From the NCBI RefSeq assembly GCF_037975245.1, contig NC_092580.1, positions 17,682,001-17,746,000 on the forward strand: DNA of 64,000 bases, read 5' to 3'. Shown in pieces: positions 48,236 through 61,459 of this stretch. The notes beneath the pieces are model-generated. The model had not been told where the DNA came from, made no database searches, and worked only from the letters and a program-made list of their open reading frames with translations. Position numbers and translations under genes: made by a program. This stretch comes from Apostichopus japonicus. Lineage: Eukaryota; Echinodermata; Holothuroidea; Aspidochirotida; Stichopodidae. Position 1 is the first letter of the stretch; each line of letters begins with the position of its first letter.

Positions 48236-50754
48236 CATGTTGCTCTGTTAAATATGAACTGTACCAGAGTTAAGACTTAATGCAAACAGATTGCCAAGAA
48301 CAAAACATACAGTTATTTACTGAAGCTGAACCAATGGATCAGTGTAAATACAGTACAACTGTACTATCACCACCACTGACTGTACAGGAAGAAAACTGTA
48401 GTAAAATAATGATGGCTTAAATCATATAACAGGGAAAGCGTGATTTACCCTGGTATATCCCATAACAGAATGCTATAGTAAAAGGTCCAATTGATATACA
48501 GTGCAAGTTAAGCCAGCTGCTCTCTTGTACACAGGAATATAGTTTGTAGAAGAGACATATATATCAGTCTGCCTTTCAAACTACTACCACAAACTTTGAA
48601 CAGTGAATATTTCATTGTAATATATATGATACTGGACATGTCTGTAACTAGATTTAAATATAATATTGCTCACTTGCTGAGAATCCATCGTGTTCTCACT
48701 TAAAATTTCGCATTTCAAATCTAAAGTCTCTGTGGGTACCCCACAAAGGATAATTAAGTTTCAATCTGATTAACAAGTGTAACGTTTCATCCAAAACTAA
48801 AGAGCTGACTATTTTATATAACACAAACTCTGGCATATATTTGTACAGTTATCAACACTATTTGTAAAAGCTTAGAATTGCCTGGCCTGACATGACGATC
48901 CTAGCAGGATCTTCTAAAACAGAGCTAGGCTAACTGCAACGAAAAACAAATGAAGAACGCATTGAGAGACACGGAGATGGACAGACATTTAATTACCTGG
49001 ACAAATTCATGAGCAGAGAATAGAGTAAAAATAGACACAACAATGGAGAGACCCGTATAAAGATGAAAGGAAAGATGCATGAGAGGATTAAGGGCTGTGG
49101 AGATAACAATAGTATATTAGTTATTTCCTCTAATTACCAAAGTGCAAAAATTTACATATATATTTGTGTGTAGTAGACTTAGTACACTGGAACCATATAG
49201 TATTCACTTAAGAGAGAATAATTTCTGAACCTTAAAAATTTGCCTCACAAAACTGGGGCTCTAACTTAAGTACCACATGTGTATAGTACTTGCTTGTATA
49301 AATGCATTATTCCTATGCATCGTAATCTGTATACTTCAAAATTAATCAATGTGCAAATTTTTCCCCTAATCTTTTAAGTGATCGATCACTGTTCAAGGTC
49401 TGCATCATATTCTTTTGAAAGTTTCTGGAAATATAGTCGGACTCTAAAAGTGTGATGAGTTCCTTCCGCTTCGATTGATGATCTAAATGTTCAGCTAAAA
49501 TATTTTGCTTTGAAAGTATCAGGAACCAGGAAATGTATAGCTATACAAGTTTCCTTAAAACATGATTCCTGTGTTTTTTGTTTTGTTAATACTTCCCTTG
49601 ATAAACATTTGGCAAATTTATTTAAAGTGGCTAAACAGCTGTGCTTTTAAAGATAATATATACATATATCTTTTCGTAATAGCTTTCAAAGAATTGCCTA
49701 AATTTATTTTTGTTAGGTGCATATCTGGGGCAAGAAGGGGGAAGGGGAGGGTGAACCCACCCCCTTTCAGTATCGCATAAAAATTCAAAAGTAGTTATTG
49801 GCAAAATCTATCATTATAGACATAATCATATATACCTAATTTGTAGTTTAATAATGCCTCAGATGAATGCACCATTTTATGTCATGTATGAAGTTTAATT
49901 GTATTTCTGCGGAAGGACACCAGGTCCCCTACAAGTGAGTTGGCCTGAATGATCCAAGGGCGGCACACCCTTTCCTTTTAATAAAATCACAAATCTCCCC
50001 TCCCCCTCCCCTGCCCCCTCCCCCCTCCCCCACCGAATCAATAAATAAATGTACAGTAGCAAATGGTATCAAGAGGCGAAGGTCCATATGCAATAGGACA
50101 TTTATGTAATCAGTTATTTTGTGATAATTTATTTTGTAAATTACAAGTGACACTAGCTTTGTGCTCATTATAAACCTAGTATACTTGTGACCAGAATTGA
50201 GTGCTCTTCTTCAAGTTCAATGGTATAACTAACATTTCATAATTTCAGATTTCTGCATAGTTTTCATACATACATGTGTCCAACTGATTTAAGCTTGAAA
50301 GCAAATGCAGTCTTCCAACAAATTATTCTCAACCATTTTGTCTTCAGTGATTAGTTCATCACTGTCCTCTAAAGTTGTTTTTTAATTCGTTAATTGTGAA
50401 ATTTTAGTAACCTTGGAAGAAACGTCAGCTAATGTTGCTATTAAAAGTATGATTCCTTCCTTTTGTTTCCTCTTTTAAGTAGATATAATTGCTTTCTTGG
50501 GGTGTCAAATTGAAAGAATATTAACCAAAGTTGTGTTGTGTTACAACAGGAAATTCCAAAAATAGCTTAGAAAAACTCTTTTTCATTCAGTGTCTCAGCA
50601 GATATTGGACATTTTTATGCGGCCTTTTATTTCACATGGCAGCTAACATTACAACATTTCATACGGCTTTCCCAAGAGTGACATTGTATGCTAAATATCT
50701 TGAAACATAGCATGTTAATTTAACCTGCCTTTTCTGTTTGCTTCCATTTTGCAG

Positions 50755-50826
50755 CCCATGTGATAGAACAAGCTCTTGGAATGGAACCCAAACCAAGAAC
50801 CACTAGTGCCAAATCACCAGGATCAG
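50755..50826 (+). CDS. NCKIPSD: SH3-domain gene, exon 4
   Basis: 72 bp between TTGCTTCCATTTTGCAG and TCAG|GTATGT, entering and leaving in phase 1. It joins exon 3 as Ala then HVIEQALGMEPKPRTTSAKS and PGS. The start is helical and the end is a Ser/Pro/Lys-rich linker. Both splice sites are strong and the phase fits exon 3 and exon 5, which argues that the three belong together across the long intron. Confidence 0.72.
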
Positions 50827-52952
50827 GTATGTACATTTTGATGAATCATAATTTATGTTTTCACATGCATGTTGTTGAATGTGTCATGATCACAAATAGA
50901 TCTGTCTGGTAGGATGTTCAAAGCCAATTAGTAACATTGTTAAATACCTTATCCTGTTAATATGTTAGCATGATCTCCCAAGGTTGAGTGAGTAAAATTC
51001 CATAAAGAAGCATTAACTGTGCAAACAAGATTATTGTTTACATGTGCTATAGTATGTAAACATTAAACTGAATGTGTTGATCAGGTCTCCAATAGTTCAG
51101 ATGTGTGTTATTGTGTTACTGGTGTAATGACATGATACATGGAAGATGCCATTCCTGTGTCTGGAATGTACTATGAATGGGTCTTTCCCATCAATGTGAT
51201 AAAAAAAAATGGTGTAACAGCAAGTCTGCATTGCACCCGTGGTGACCTACTTCGTGGGCAATGTCCAGCACCTCATCCGGCATTTCTAAGATCAACCAAT
51301 GGTGAAGACCACAGTATTTTCAATACTGTTTTGGAAATATGGTTTTATTCATCGCCAATGTATATGTTGGAAAAGAGTGTGTGATAACCTGAGGAAGTAG
51401 GTCGCTGTGGGGCATGGGACTACTGACACCACCTTCTTTGAGACTTATTTAGATAGAAAAGTACAGTAGTAGAGATGAGACAGGCAAGTATGTTTGCTTA
51501 CAAAATGTTAATTAACACTGGTAAGTTTTTGGCAGATTTCCAACTATCAATCTCTTCAGGAAGAAATCACATTTAACCATGACGATGAATATTGCAACGG
51601 TGAAGTGATTTACTATGTATATGCACATTAAAACTAAATACATACATGTGTTTTTGTTGACCATTCCTATTCGAGGGCATATATACAATACTGTATACAT
51701 GTACAGCATACTAGATCTGGACTACAAGAATTTGTAAGGTTCATGTGATATTCGACGTCCCAAATTATTGAATTAGTGAACAATTACTCTATTAACACGA
51801 TATGTAATTAGTAATAAGCAAATATAAACAAAAGCTGACAGACAGAGCCCTAAAGTAATGGCAACTGTTGCTAGGGTAATTCTGGTTAAAGCTACATGGT
51901 GACAGCTTGTTAACCTACCAAATTTCATTAATCCTGTCCAGATGTGTCCTTCTTGGAGAATAATATTGGAGAATATAATCAATGTTGTGAAAAAAAGAAA
52001 AGAATACAATTAATTAAGTCATGTACCTGATAAAAATGAAGCCAGCTGTTAGTGAGGCTTGAACAGTTTCAATATTGGAGTAAATTTGTTCACAGTGACA
52101 CACCTCCATATGTTTGACAGTGTGGAGACGGAACAGTCATGATATACAAATGATCCTTTATACTGGCCTCTTTGTGTAAGAGTTAGTCATCCTCCTACTG
52201 GTCATAATATGCATGTGCAGGTAAATGCATCAGGGAAAACAGAGGCCAATGTTGCAGCAACCTGAGTTAATTCAAGCATATACCTGTAGAGATAAGATTT
52301 ATAGTGTATAAGTCCTTTAGGGAGGCGGGGAGGGGGGGGGAATTCTAGTTCTTACTGCTAAACACATCTTTTCATACAGTTTGTTCAGTCATGTGTGAAA
52401 GGTGGGATTTGTCAGTCATGTTCAAAACCTTTAAAATTGTCAATGTGGTCTATAAATAATCTTTCTGTTCTTTCTTTTTCTTTTGGGATTTTGTTTTGTT
52501 TTGGGTCAATAACAATCATGGCAAGCATGTTTACAGTATACTATACCAACGTTTCATTAATGGCAAAATTTTGTTTGAATGAATAATTATTACAGCATAC
52601 TGTACTGTATATGCTGAAACTCAGAGTGAATTTCTGAGGGAAAGCAAAGTGCAAATTAACAAGAACTATCTAATGATGTAGTGCCAATAAGATGATTAAA
52701 ATAAAGTTAAAAATCACTATGAATTTGATGCATTATTATGAGCAAAGCGAGTTTTATTCCAGAGGATAGATACGCCTAAATTACATCTCAGCCTGAAAAC
52801 AGATTGATCCATGTATGCTCTCTAGCACATGCCTTCTGTCATAAGAAAAGACACAGAATATCTGTAATAACATGTACAGTATACATAGTATTGAAATATA
52901 TCAGAAACCAATCTTGATGGCTGTTTTACTCTTATCACCTTAAAACACAAAG
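50827..52952 (+). other. Intron 4 of the SH3-domain gene
   Basis: 2126 bp, GT-AG. The 81-codon plus-strand frame at 51139-51384 has a balanced composition, but no splice or family support. The remainder is AT-rich with microsatellite-like TGTACA words and a G-run at about 52333-52341. Confidence 0.55.
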
Positions 52953-53318
52953 AAAACCCTCCAAGATTCCATCCAGCACCCCACCGAGAGGCTATGTCCC
53001 CACCTCCGTCCTGGTCCAGCCCTCAGGCGAGGCCGATGCGACATTCCCACAGCTCATCGCGGGAAAGGCCAAAGGTGGAGCCTCGTAGAGTCAAGAGCGT
53101 AAGAGAGAGGCCAACATTTCTGTCCGAATCTTTCCCCACGCCCGATTACTCCACGTCTCACAGGAGGCATTCTCCACAGACAGAAGACAATCACTTTCAG
53201 TACAGTACAAATAATAACCTGGTCAAGACACCATGGTCCGCACAGGCGAGTAGAGGGTCCAGGGGTAGCCCTCCACCTCTGACAGAAGCTGATCTATCCT
53301 CCCCAGATTACCCCGGGA
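52953..53318 (+). CDS. NCKIPSD: SH3-domain gene, exon 5 (Pro/Ser/Arg-rich linker)
   Basis: 366 bp, by far the largest exon and locally GC-richer than its surroundings. It enters after AAACACAAAG in phase 1 (completing a Glu codon: ENPPRFHPAPHREA) and leaves at GGGA|GTAAGT in phase 1. If read through instead, it would stop at 53336-53338. The 122 residues are low-complexity, rich in Pro, Ser, Arg and His, with MSPPPSWSSP, RPKVEPRRVKSVRERP and GSPPPLTEADL, that is PxxP-type and basic-Ser motifs suited to SH3 binding and phosphorylation. SPIN90 likewise has a long Pro/Ser-rich region after its SH3 domain. Confidence 0.8.
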
Positions 53319-56300
53319 GTAAGTTGTCATCTCGTTAACCTGCACTGGGGGTGCTTCGGCACTCTCGTCGGTGGTAGTGACTGCAATGTTGGTTTGATCA
53401 CTGTTTGGTGGATACTAACATGCTCCGGCCTCACTGTACTAACTGCATCTCTCGTATAATTAACTCCTCCGTGAAGAGTTTGTGACTAATCCCCTTCTCA
53501 CCTATCTATCAGTAATCATTGGTATATGAAACTCTTAAAGTTTCTTGGTTCTTATCATTCTATCCATGTAATATGGTCACTGGTCATTTTGTCTCATCTA
53601 AAAGATACATCTAGGGTATCAGGGGAAGAAAGACATTTTACAATACAGACAGTCTACAATCGTGAAGTGGATCTATAGAACTAAAATTAAGAGAGACTTC
53701 AAATAATTTCCTACTTGTTTTTAAATGCTTTGTAATGCTTTCCATGCACATTTTAATCTAACTTTAAAAAAGCACCCTTTTTCAGATATCTTAATTTAAA
53801 GACAGTTTTGCTAAGCTTGACTCACTCAAAGAAGATGTTAATTGATCAAGCTAAGAGACCTTCCTAGACTTTAAGAGCAAAACAAATCAATCAGCGATAA
53901 AAAGATGAGTCCATACTGTATAATCCATTTAACGTTATAGTCCTCTCACATTTTCACTACGAAGTGACTTTAAAAAAATATGTAAAAAATGAGATTTAAT
54001 TCACTAAAATTATACTTAAAATAGAACTTGACTAATCAGGATGATGATATTTGTGAGACTTTGTCATGAAATCATAATTTAGTAAATTGAAATCGTAATT
54101 TAGTAAATTGATCAAACCCAGTGCAATATCTGCTTTAAATTGCTATAAATCCCACAGAATTTTTTTTTTTCAGTTTCGTTTAAATTGATTAATTCAGTTC
54201 AGTTTCATTAATTTGATACATATGCAGGTAATAACATATATATTACAGTACTGTAGCAAGCAGTAGTTTTCATTGACTTTGGTTAATGCATATTTGCAAT
54301 ATGAGAGTGTAGAATCATGAGTACAATGTAACACCACTCGTTAAGTGAATTGCAAATATTATTGTCCATTACAGTACACCTTCAGACTTAAATGCTGTTG
54401 AATTGATTGTTGATTCTACCTGTGGGCTGATATGTTTTCAGTATTAAACCTCACGAAGCTTTTAGATGTTAGAGTTTTAATACACCGATGTATGCAAACT
54501 GAGTAATTGGCAGGTTATCATAAATGCTATTCAGAGCACTTGTAAACAAAGTGATGTGTATGAAAGTAACAAGATATATTTACACAAAAGTGTACTTTGA
54601 CTGCTGGGCATAATTGGCCAAACCATCTAAATACACACGTGTATTGAAGTAGGGGTTTCACATTTTGTGTTTCATTTTATGACCAAAACCTGAGATATTC
54701 ACAGATGTGTTCTAACAGTTTATTATATTTGGACAGCTCTAAATGAATCAAGAGATTAGTCACTTACATCCCATAAATCTAATTTCCACCTAACAATCCC
54801 CTTTAAAATTTATACCTGTCATAATGGCATCATTCATGTTAGAAATGAAGCAATCTAAAGGACCTTAAAGCAGCAGTAATAATATTTAATAAAAAAAAAA
54901 ACACTGTTTTTCATATTAAAGTGTATCTAGATTCTCAACACACAAGTATTGAGTAACTACTGTATATAATTTCATATGCAGTATTTTTATTAATATATTT
55001 TCATGCAAACAATGCCAACTGAATGTAGGCAATATATTAAGCTACTTTATTTTTAAACTTGACCTTGGTAATTATTTACTTGCTTGCCATATAATTCCTG
55101 TTACCCTTATACCTTCATAAACAAATACTGTCTGCAATAAACAAACAACAGTTACTATAGTATAGTGCTACTACACTGGTCAAACACAGCTTTATAACTA
55201 TTGCTATGAAATATTTAAACTATTTAGAAACTTTTCAATTGATCCGACATCCTGTATGCTTTAAAGACAGTATATAAAATAACTGAACTTTCAACAATTT
55301 GTTGGAATATTTTCACAAACAGGTCTCTATATACTGGTCCTGTTTGTAATATCTAATACTGTATGTACATAGTCTTTCAAAATATTTAATTCAGCCTTTT
55401 AATATAAGTATGAAATATTTTTCTTAAACCGATCATGTACGTGACAAGGATTTTGACATCATTTAATGAAAAAATTCAGCATTCAAATGACAGGATAGTT
55501 TTATTGTCTGCTTAGAACGTCAGCAAAGTGCTTGGGTAGATTTTAATTACGAAGACGTGCACAGAGTAATTGCCATAATTGGGTGTGGCAGTTTAGGTGT
55601 AATAATGTCATACAATACTACTTTCATCCCTGCAAAGCTATAATGATCAATATTGTGGAGAATATTTCCCAATTTTTGCAGTTATATAGTTCTGTAGAAC
55701 AATTAACTCTGTGAGCTGGCTGAACTCATTATGATTCCCGTCTGTAATACTCATAGGTTTCCATATGATAACAAATAACGACCTTGACAATTAACACTCA
55801 AACCATTTGTTTCCACTTCCTGCACGTCATTACAGACCCACTTGTTTAATCTTCAGGTATTTCTCTCTTTTCATATGTTTCCTTAATGTCCACCAAGTGT
55901 CGGACCCCATTGTTGTAAAATTTGTGAGAAATGGTGTCATGGCATCATATAGTTCCAATTTGCACTGTGCGAAATGTAAACTTTGAAAGTTGATGCCGTG
56001 CAGCTGTTGTTGTGTTGTTTTCTTGTCCTGTGCAAAATATTTTGAATTTGAACTTGAATATTCAATGAAGAGGTTGAACAATGAAAAATTGGTTCAATCA
56101 AACTACTTGCTCATAGCTAGCTATACTGTGCATGCTTAAAAAGCAAAGGAAGTCCAGTGACTTAGTTGTTATTTCTCATGATTTCAATATACTGTGTCTG
56201 TTACAGATTTGTACCAATTATGCAATACTTTATGTAGCTCAGTTAGATCAGTGGTCCACACACTATAGGACAGCAACCCAAAAAGTTGGTCGCTGAATTT

Positions 56301-57640
56301 TTTTTGCTGGGTTACTGGATTTTTTCCACATGTTGGAAAGTATTAATGAGTTAGTGGAGCCCTGCAGATAGCCATGACTAAGTTGTTCCTTTAACATCAT
56401 TATTTACAAGCTATGGGTTTCTGATTGGTTGGGTTCTGGTGGGTTGTGGCTCATACATTTCTCTTGGAGGATCTGTGGTTGTTCATGGGCCTAAAAGTTT
56501 GTGGACACCTGATTTCAGTGCTGTACATGTCATTGTAGTGTTACCTCAGTGTACATGCATGGTAAAGATACAGAGCTTACAAGTGATTTATTTATGATAT
56601 CTTATGATCTGCCACTTTTATTAAGTAAAATAACTTTCTCACACAGCAGCAGGTGCTTTACATGTGTTGACTTTATATATTGATTGACACACACTGTCGG
56701 TGTCATTTAACGCTACTAACCGTCATTCCTGAATATCCGAGTACTACCGTTTATTTTAATGTATGATTATGCACACTGTCCATGTAATAACATCTTCTGG
56801 TTCATGTTGAGTATTAACAAATATCATTTAATTATATATGTATTTTGCACATGATTACCCATGATAACCCATTAACCCAGAAATAAGTATCCATAAAGAT
56901 ATTGGGGATAATTTAAAATATCTAGAGTAGAAGTGATGTATTTTACCTCATCTACAGTTCGTATCTATACACAAGTTAAGGGATTTGCACCATGAAGTAT
57001 AATATATTTCATATGATCAGTTTCGATTGAGCCGATGTTCAACCTTGGCTATTTTCAGTATTAATATGACTGCATTGTCTATATACTTTTCAATAGTGTA
57101 ATATATTAGCATTTCATAAAGTCTACATACTAAATGTTCAAGTAAATTGCCAACCAAAATGATAAAAATAGATGAATTTTTGAAATGGAAATTCTACAGG
57201 TAAGTGTTTGCCACAAAAAAAAATCAAAATAAAATAAAACCTTACAGAAAGAAGAGGGTATATTGCATGAAGATAGACATTATTGATTAATTTCTTAGTA
57301 AGACTGGTTGAATTCTCTCCTAGTTTTTCCTGTATTTGTAATGAAAAATAAAGGAAGCCATATTGAAAATAACATATTTGCTATATGGATGGATAGTGAG
57401 AATAGAAAAGACAGTATCTCACTGCAAGAATTTAAACATCAATGGAGTATCTGCATATTCTCTCTGCGTGTTTATAGTAAGTAATTTGTTTTTTAGGCTT
57501 CTTCGTGTTTGGATTCCCTTTTTGGTCTGTGTGTGTGTGTGTGTAAACTTCCTAAAAGATATTCAACAGTAATATATGACTTGCACATGTATGTATATGA
57601 AATTTAACTTAAACTTGGTTTCTGCCTCTACTCCTATAGG
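53319..57640 (+). other. Intron 5 (one exon probably still hidden)
   Basis: 4322 bp with no recognised repeat family and no clear gene. The exon at 57641 needs a phase-2 partner while exon 5 ends in phase 1, so a small exon of length 3n+1 may lie here, or exon 57641 is alternative. A strong isolated donor (CTACAG|GTAAGT) is seen at 57200, but I could not find a matching acceptor. Confidence 0.45.
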
Positions 57641-57714
57641 TTGCTCAGTACTCGCCTCCCGGAAGATGATAACAATAGAGGATGAGGAGGACCTACCAGA
57701 TCACCTTCAAAATT
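57641..57714 (+). CDS. NCKIPSD: SH3-domain gene, acidic exon
   Basis: 74 bp between TTCTGCCTCTACTCCTATAG and AAATT|GTAATT. The long open frame gives LLSTRLRKMITIEDEEDLPD then HLQN and leaves in phase 1, which fits the next exon (61460). It would have to be entered in phase 2, which exon 5 does not provide. Direct joining to exon 5 would read CSVLASGR and stop, giving a truncated form. Either a phase-correcting exon is missing from my model or the two exons belong to different isoforms. Confidence 0.5.
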
Positions 57715-57996
57715 GTAATTTTAATTTAATTTAATTTTTTTCCTTCTTCAAATTTTCAAAATTTCATCATCATATAATTGCAATTAATGATATATGCTTC
57801 CATATAAACCCCATGCATACAAAGTCCCATGTTAATGTAATAGTATCATTTCTCATTTAATATTTAGCCCTGGCTACTTAAGAGAGTGCATGGCTTTAGT
57901 ATATTGTGTGTAGAAGTTTCAGTATATCAGTGACACTTAATATGGTCTTCAAGCATATCTGGAGGCAATCCTGATGGCATGTTCTGTACTTTTAAG

Positions 57997-58322
57997 CAGT
58001 GTTGTAGCCAAGGGGTGGCCTCCCCCAGGTGCCCCTAATCCCAGATGCGATTTGTAGTGTTAAAACAAATACTCAAACAAACACTCAATTCAAAACATAA
58101 ATATCAGACAGACTTGAGCCAGAAAATTCTTGAACATAAGTTACTTCAAGTTGCAAAATAGAGTACAAAATTGCATCGAAGGACCCTTAATTAATCGAAA
58201 ATTCCCCAGGGGAGGCCCCCTTCTCTTAGACACCTCCACAAGATGGTATTCACATATAAACAGTGTTCCCCCTATATAAATGCTGTGCCCCCCCAAGATT
58301 GAAATGTCTGTCGACGCCATTG
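57997..58322 (-). mobile_element. hAT-like MITE family 1, copy 3 (inverted)
   Basis: 326 bp, from CAGTGTTGTAGCCAAGG to GTCGACGCCATTG, flanked by CTTTTAAG (57989-57996) and CTTTGAAG (58323-58330), one mismatch in 8. It is the reverse complement of copies 1 and 2. Confidence 0.8.
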
Positions 58323-59311
58323 CTTTGAAGTTAGACTATGAATTATGTTTTGAGTTTGTATGGATGTCTATAGTATATATGTAATGACCATCATTATCAA
58401 AGTAGTTTGTGTAGAGATGCCTAATGTTAAAGCATTCTCCAGAACCAAATATCGTCTTCTTATGAATGTAAGCTGCTTTCAAATACCTAATATGCTATGC
58501 TTATATGCCTAATAGCTCATAGTCTCCATGATGTAGCGCACTGCAGTATCTCAATGAGTTATTTTTTTTAACGCTTATAGAAATTCTGTAGTTGATAATA
58601 CTAAAATTCCTTTTCTTTTTTCTGAGGCTATTTGGTTTACTTGCCCTCACAAGTGATATGGATCTCTTTGTGAAAACTCATACCTTGCATCCTGACTCTA
58701 TACCCATTAGTTTGTCAGTGACCTCTTCGACCTTACATTTGTGAAAAGAGACATCTGAAAAATTGTACGAATATCTATGGGCAAAATGATCCAGCTAGCG
58801 TTTGGTCGGTGCCAGATACTCGTTAGTTACCAGATTATTGTCAGCTGAGACTTGTCAAGACTATTCCATCATGTACTTGGAGAAAAATATTGCTTCAAGT
58901 GTCTAGTCAAGGAGGTGATAAGAGAAAGTCGCATCTCTAATCGAATTTAACTTTCAAAATTGAAAAGCTAGACTCCACCTTTATTCAAAAGTGTCAAGTA
59001 TGACACAGTGGGTAAATGAACCAGGAAACTTGTCTGAATCTTCTTAGCATGCCTGCTTTATCTCTAATTAGAATGGTTCACTCGATCTTGAGTTTAGCTA
59101 TGTAGTTAACTGTTTAAACAATATGCCGATACAATGGGTCAAATCATATGCTTCATATCGCCCTTCCCAGATGATTTGATTTTACAGTCAGTACATTGTT
59201 TGCATTGCAAGTGTTGACCCTCGAATATTGACCATGAAGAGTGACATCTAGATTTGATCCACGTGGAAGACCTGGAGACATGGTTGCGCATAAAGGATAG
59301 CATTTATAATA

Positions 59312-59710
59312 TTGTCATACCCGGCTAACGCACCCCTCATGTCACTTTTCCTCGAGATATTGATTGTAACATATCGGGTCTCGTGCCAAGATAAAGAGCG
59401 ACGTCATAAAATGAAGAAAATTGACTTTTATACTGGCCAAAGTTTGATGTTCTTTTCTGTTACTACATACTGTAAGGTTGGAAGGCCTGTAGTCTATAAA
59501 ACTAATACTGAAGTGTTTTCACTTGAACAAAAGCTGGGTAACACCTATGAAGAACAAATATTGAATTTGAGGGACACCATAGTGTGTGAATTGGGCTTTC
59601 TTTTGTGCATGGAATGTGAAAAAAGGGGTCAAAAAGAAACTGAACTAAAATTCGGCAGATGTGTTGTGTATAATTTATGTCATAAGATTTGTGACCATCA
59701 TGAATTGTGA
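59312..59710 (+). CDS. Orphan open frame, 132 codons, unrecognised
   Basis: The longest ATG-initiated frame in the window, lying in an intron on the same strand as the host gene. The product is Cys-containing, with a basic stretch DKERRHKMKKIDFY (about residues 27-40) and a cluster CELGFLLCMECEKRGQKE (about 92-109). No family, signal peptide or flanking promoter is recognised. It could be a chance frame, a captured fragment or a single-exon gene. Confidence 0.2.
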   Translation: MSYPANAPLMSLFLEILIVTYRVSCQDKERRHKMKKIDFYTGQSLMFFSVTTYCKVGRPVVYKTNTEVFSLEQKLGNTYEEQILNLRDTIVCELGFLLCMECEKRGQKETELKFGRCVVYNLCHKICDHHEL

Positions 59711-60944
59711 AGTTACCTTTCTAACCTGGTCCTGCTAGCCACACATTTCCAAATCTCCCCCCTCTCCCCCCCCCTTACACTTGGGGCATGATCCATTGGC
59801 TACAACGTTTCCTACAGTGCTTGAAAACAAGAGGCTTTCTGATCAATTAGAATGCAGAAAGATGTGATGGTCCTATTGTTTATAATTCTGCTCTCAATCT
59901 TAATTTTCCTTTACCTGTACCTTTAATCATCCCAATTAGGTGATCACCGTAGAGATGGGCTGGTATATGTCATAATACTTTTGTTCTTTGCTAATCCAAG
60001 TGTTCTGATGGAAACAAAAGGTGTTGGGAGGGGGGGGGGGAGAGGTGGGCAAGATTAAGGAAGGATTGAGATTTTTAAATAAAAGCTTGTATGCAAACAA
60101 CAGAATTTATTTTCAGTAAGTCAGTCAGGTTCTTTGGAAGTATCAAACATTTGGTAACAAATTTAATACTTTGAATAATTTTGGTCACATTTATCTCTAG
60201 ATGTGCGGTCAGTCATTTTGTTAGTAAGAATAACCAAGAAATAGAAACTCCTAAAATTTGGTGACAAATTTTGAAATCATTTGGTTATTTTTGTCTCCAT
60301 CTTCATTGCCTGTTTACTTATATTATTACAATATCGATAAAAAATCCAATAATGAGGTAAATAGAACGCTGCTATTTATAAATATATTTTTTATTTTTTG
60401 TGTGTGCTTGTGTTTGAGTAATAACCCAAATTGAGTTATATTAGAATAATTCCTCTTTCTTGTCAATTTCCTAGGAACTTGTGTTTGTTGCATGCTCTTT
60501 TTTAAAGACTTTCAAGAATATTGAAAGCCTGAAAGTATAATTATAGGTTGTTATTAGATTTTAAATTCTAGTTGCTTATTTTTGTTAGAGAAAACCATAT
60601 TTCGAAAGTTCTCACCAAAGGAAAATGGACAATATAGACATATTGTACTTGCAGTTCAAATAGTCTTTGGCTCCAATGCATCTAAAGTATAATAGGAGTC
60701 ATGGACATTTTGCAATACTGAAATATTGATATGAAAGTTATTTGAATTGCTCGTTAAACTTGTACTTTTGTCAATTAATCATTGTTGTTTCCTTGTTGAA
60801 CCAAATTAGGTTTCATCTCAGTGTTGCCAAAACACTTCCAAACAATCCTCTCAAGGATTAGCTAATAATTTTGAAATTTTAAACCTGCTGTACACCAAAG
60901 CACTAAAAGCTTCTTTAAATACAAACTTTTCGCAACATGTTTCA

Positions 60945-61024
60945 GCTCATGCTAGCTGTTATAAGCTCATGCTAGCTGTTATAAGCTCATGCTAGCTGTT
61001 ATAGCTCATGCTAGCTGTTATAAG
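60945..61024 (+). repeat. 20-bp tandem repeat, about four copies
   Basis: AGCTCATGCTAGCTGTTATA is repeated about four times almost without change; one copy lacks a single A or AA. Each unit contains the palindrome GCTAGC. Confidence 0.9.
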
Positions 61025-61459
61025 CTATATTGTTCAATTCCTCTCCCAACACATTTCATGTCCATGATTTACATATTTATTTATTATTTTTTGATAGAAA
61101 GAGTATTTTTCATCTTGGATGACTTCTGCTATTTTCTCAACTCAGCACTTCCCTATTTTCAAATTATAGAGAGAATTCATTACTCTCAGTTTTGCAAGCT
61201 CCATAAAGTGGCCATTTTGTAACCATAAAGAGCTCCTTTTTCTACATTCGCAGAAAGTTACCGACCATTTTCTTAATGCCCCCCCCTTCCCCACCATCCA
61301 TAATGGAAGCTTTTTGTTTTAGAATATAAAGTTATGCATTATGTTATATATCTTATTCATCGAAAGTGATATTACCCATATCTTTCATTTCAGAAGTAGA
61401 TAAGGGAATAAAATGTTGAAATTCTCATATGCTGTCAATGCCTGCATTTCATTTCACAG

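Larger units (their letters stand above)
24769..50754 (+). other. Apparent 26 kb intron 3 of the SH3-domain gene
   Basis: 25,986 bp between two phase-compatible exons. It contains a probable small gene on the same strand (26800-29600), hAT-like elements at 31433, 33910 and 37673, a MITE-like repeat at 39904, a truncated LINE at about 43356-43838, local duplications at 25386, 33823/35118 and 47941, and hairpins at 44840 and 45818. Undetected short exons of the host gene may also lie here. Confidence 0.5.
57715..61459 (+). other. Intron between acidic and DYDLDEE exons
   Basis: 3745 bp with an inverted hAT-like MITE (57997-58322), a 132-codon orphan frame (59312-59710) and a 20-bp tandem repeat (about 60945-61024). 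Otherwise AT-rich. Confidence 0.5.
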
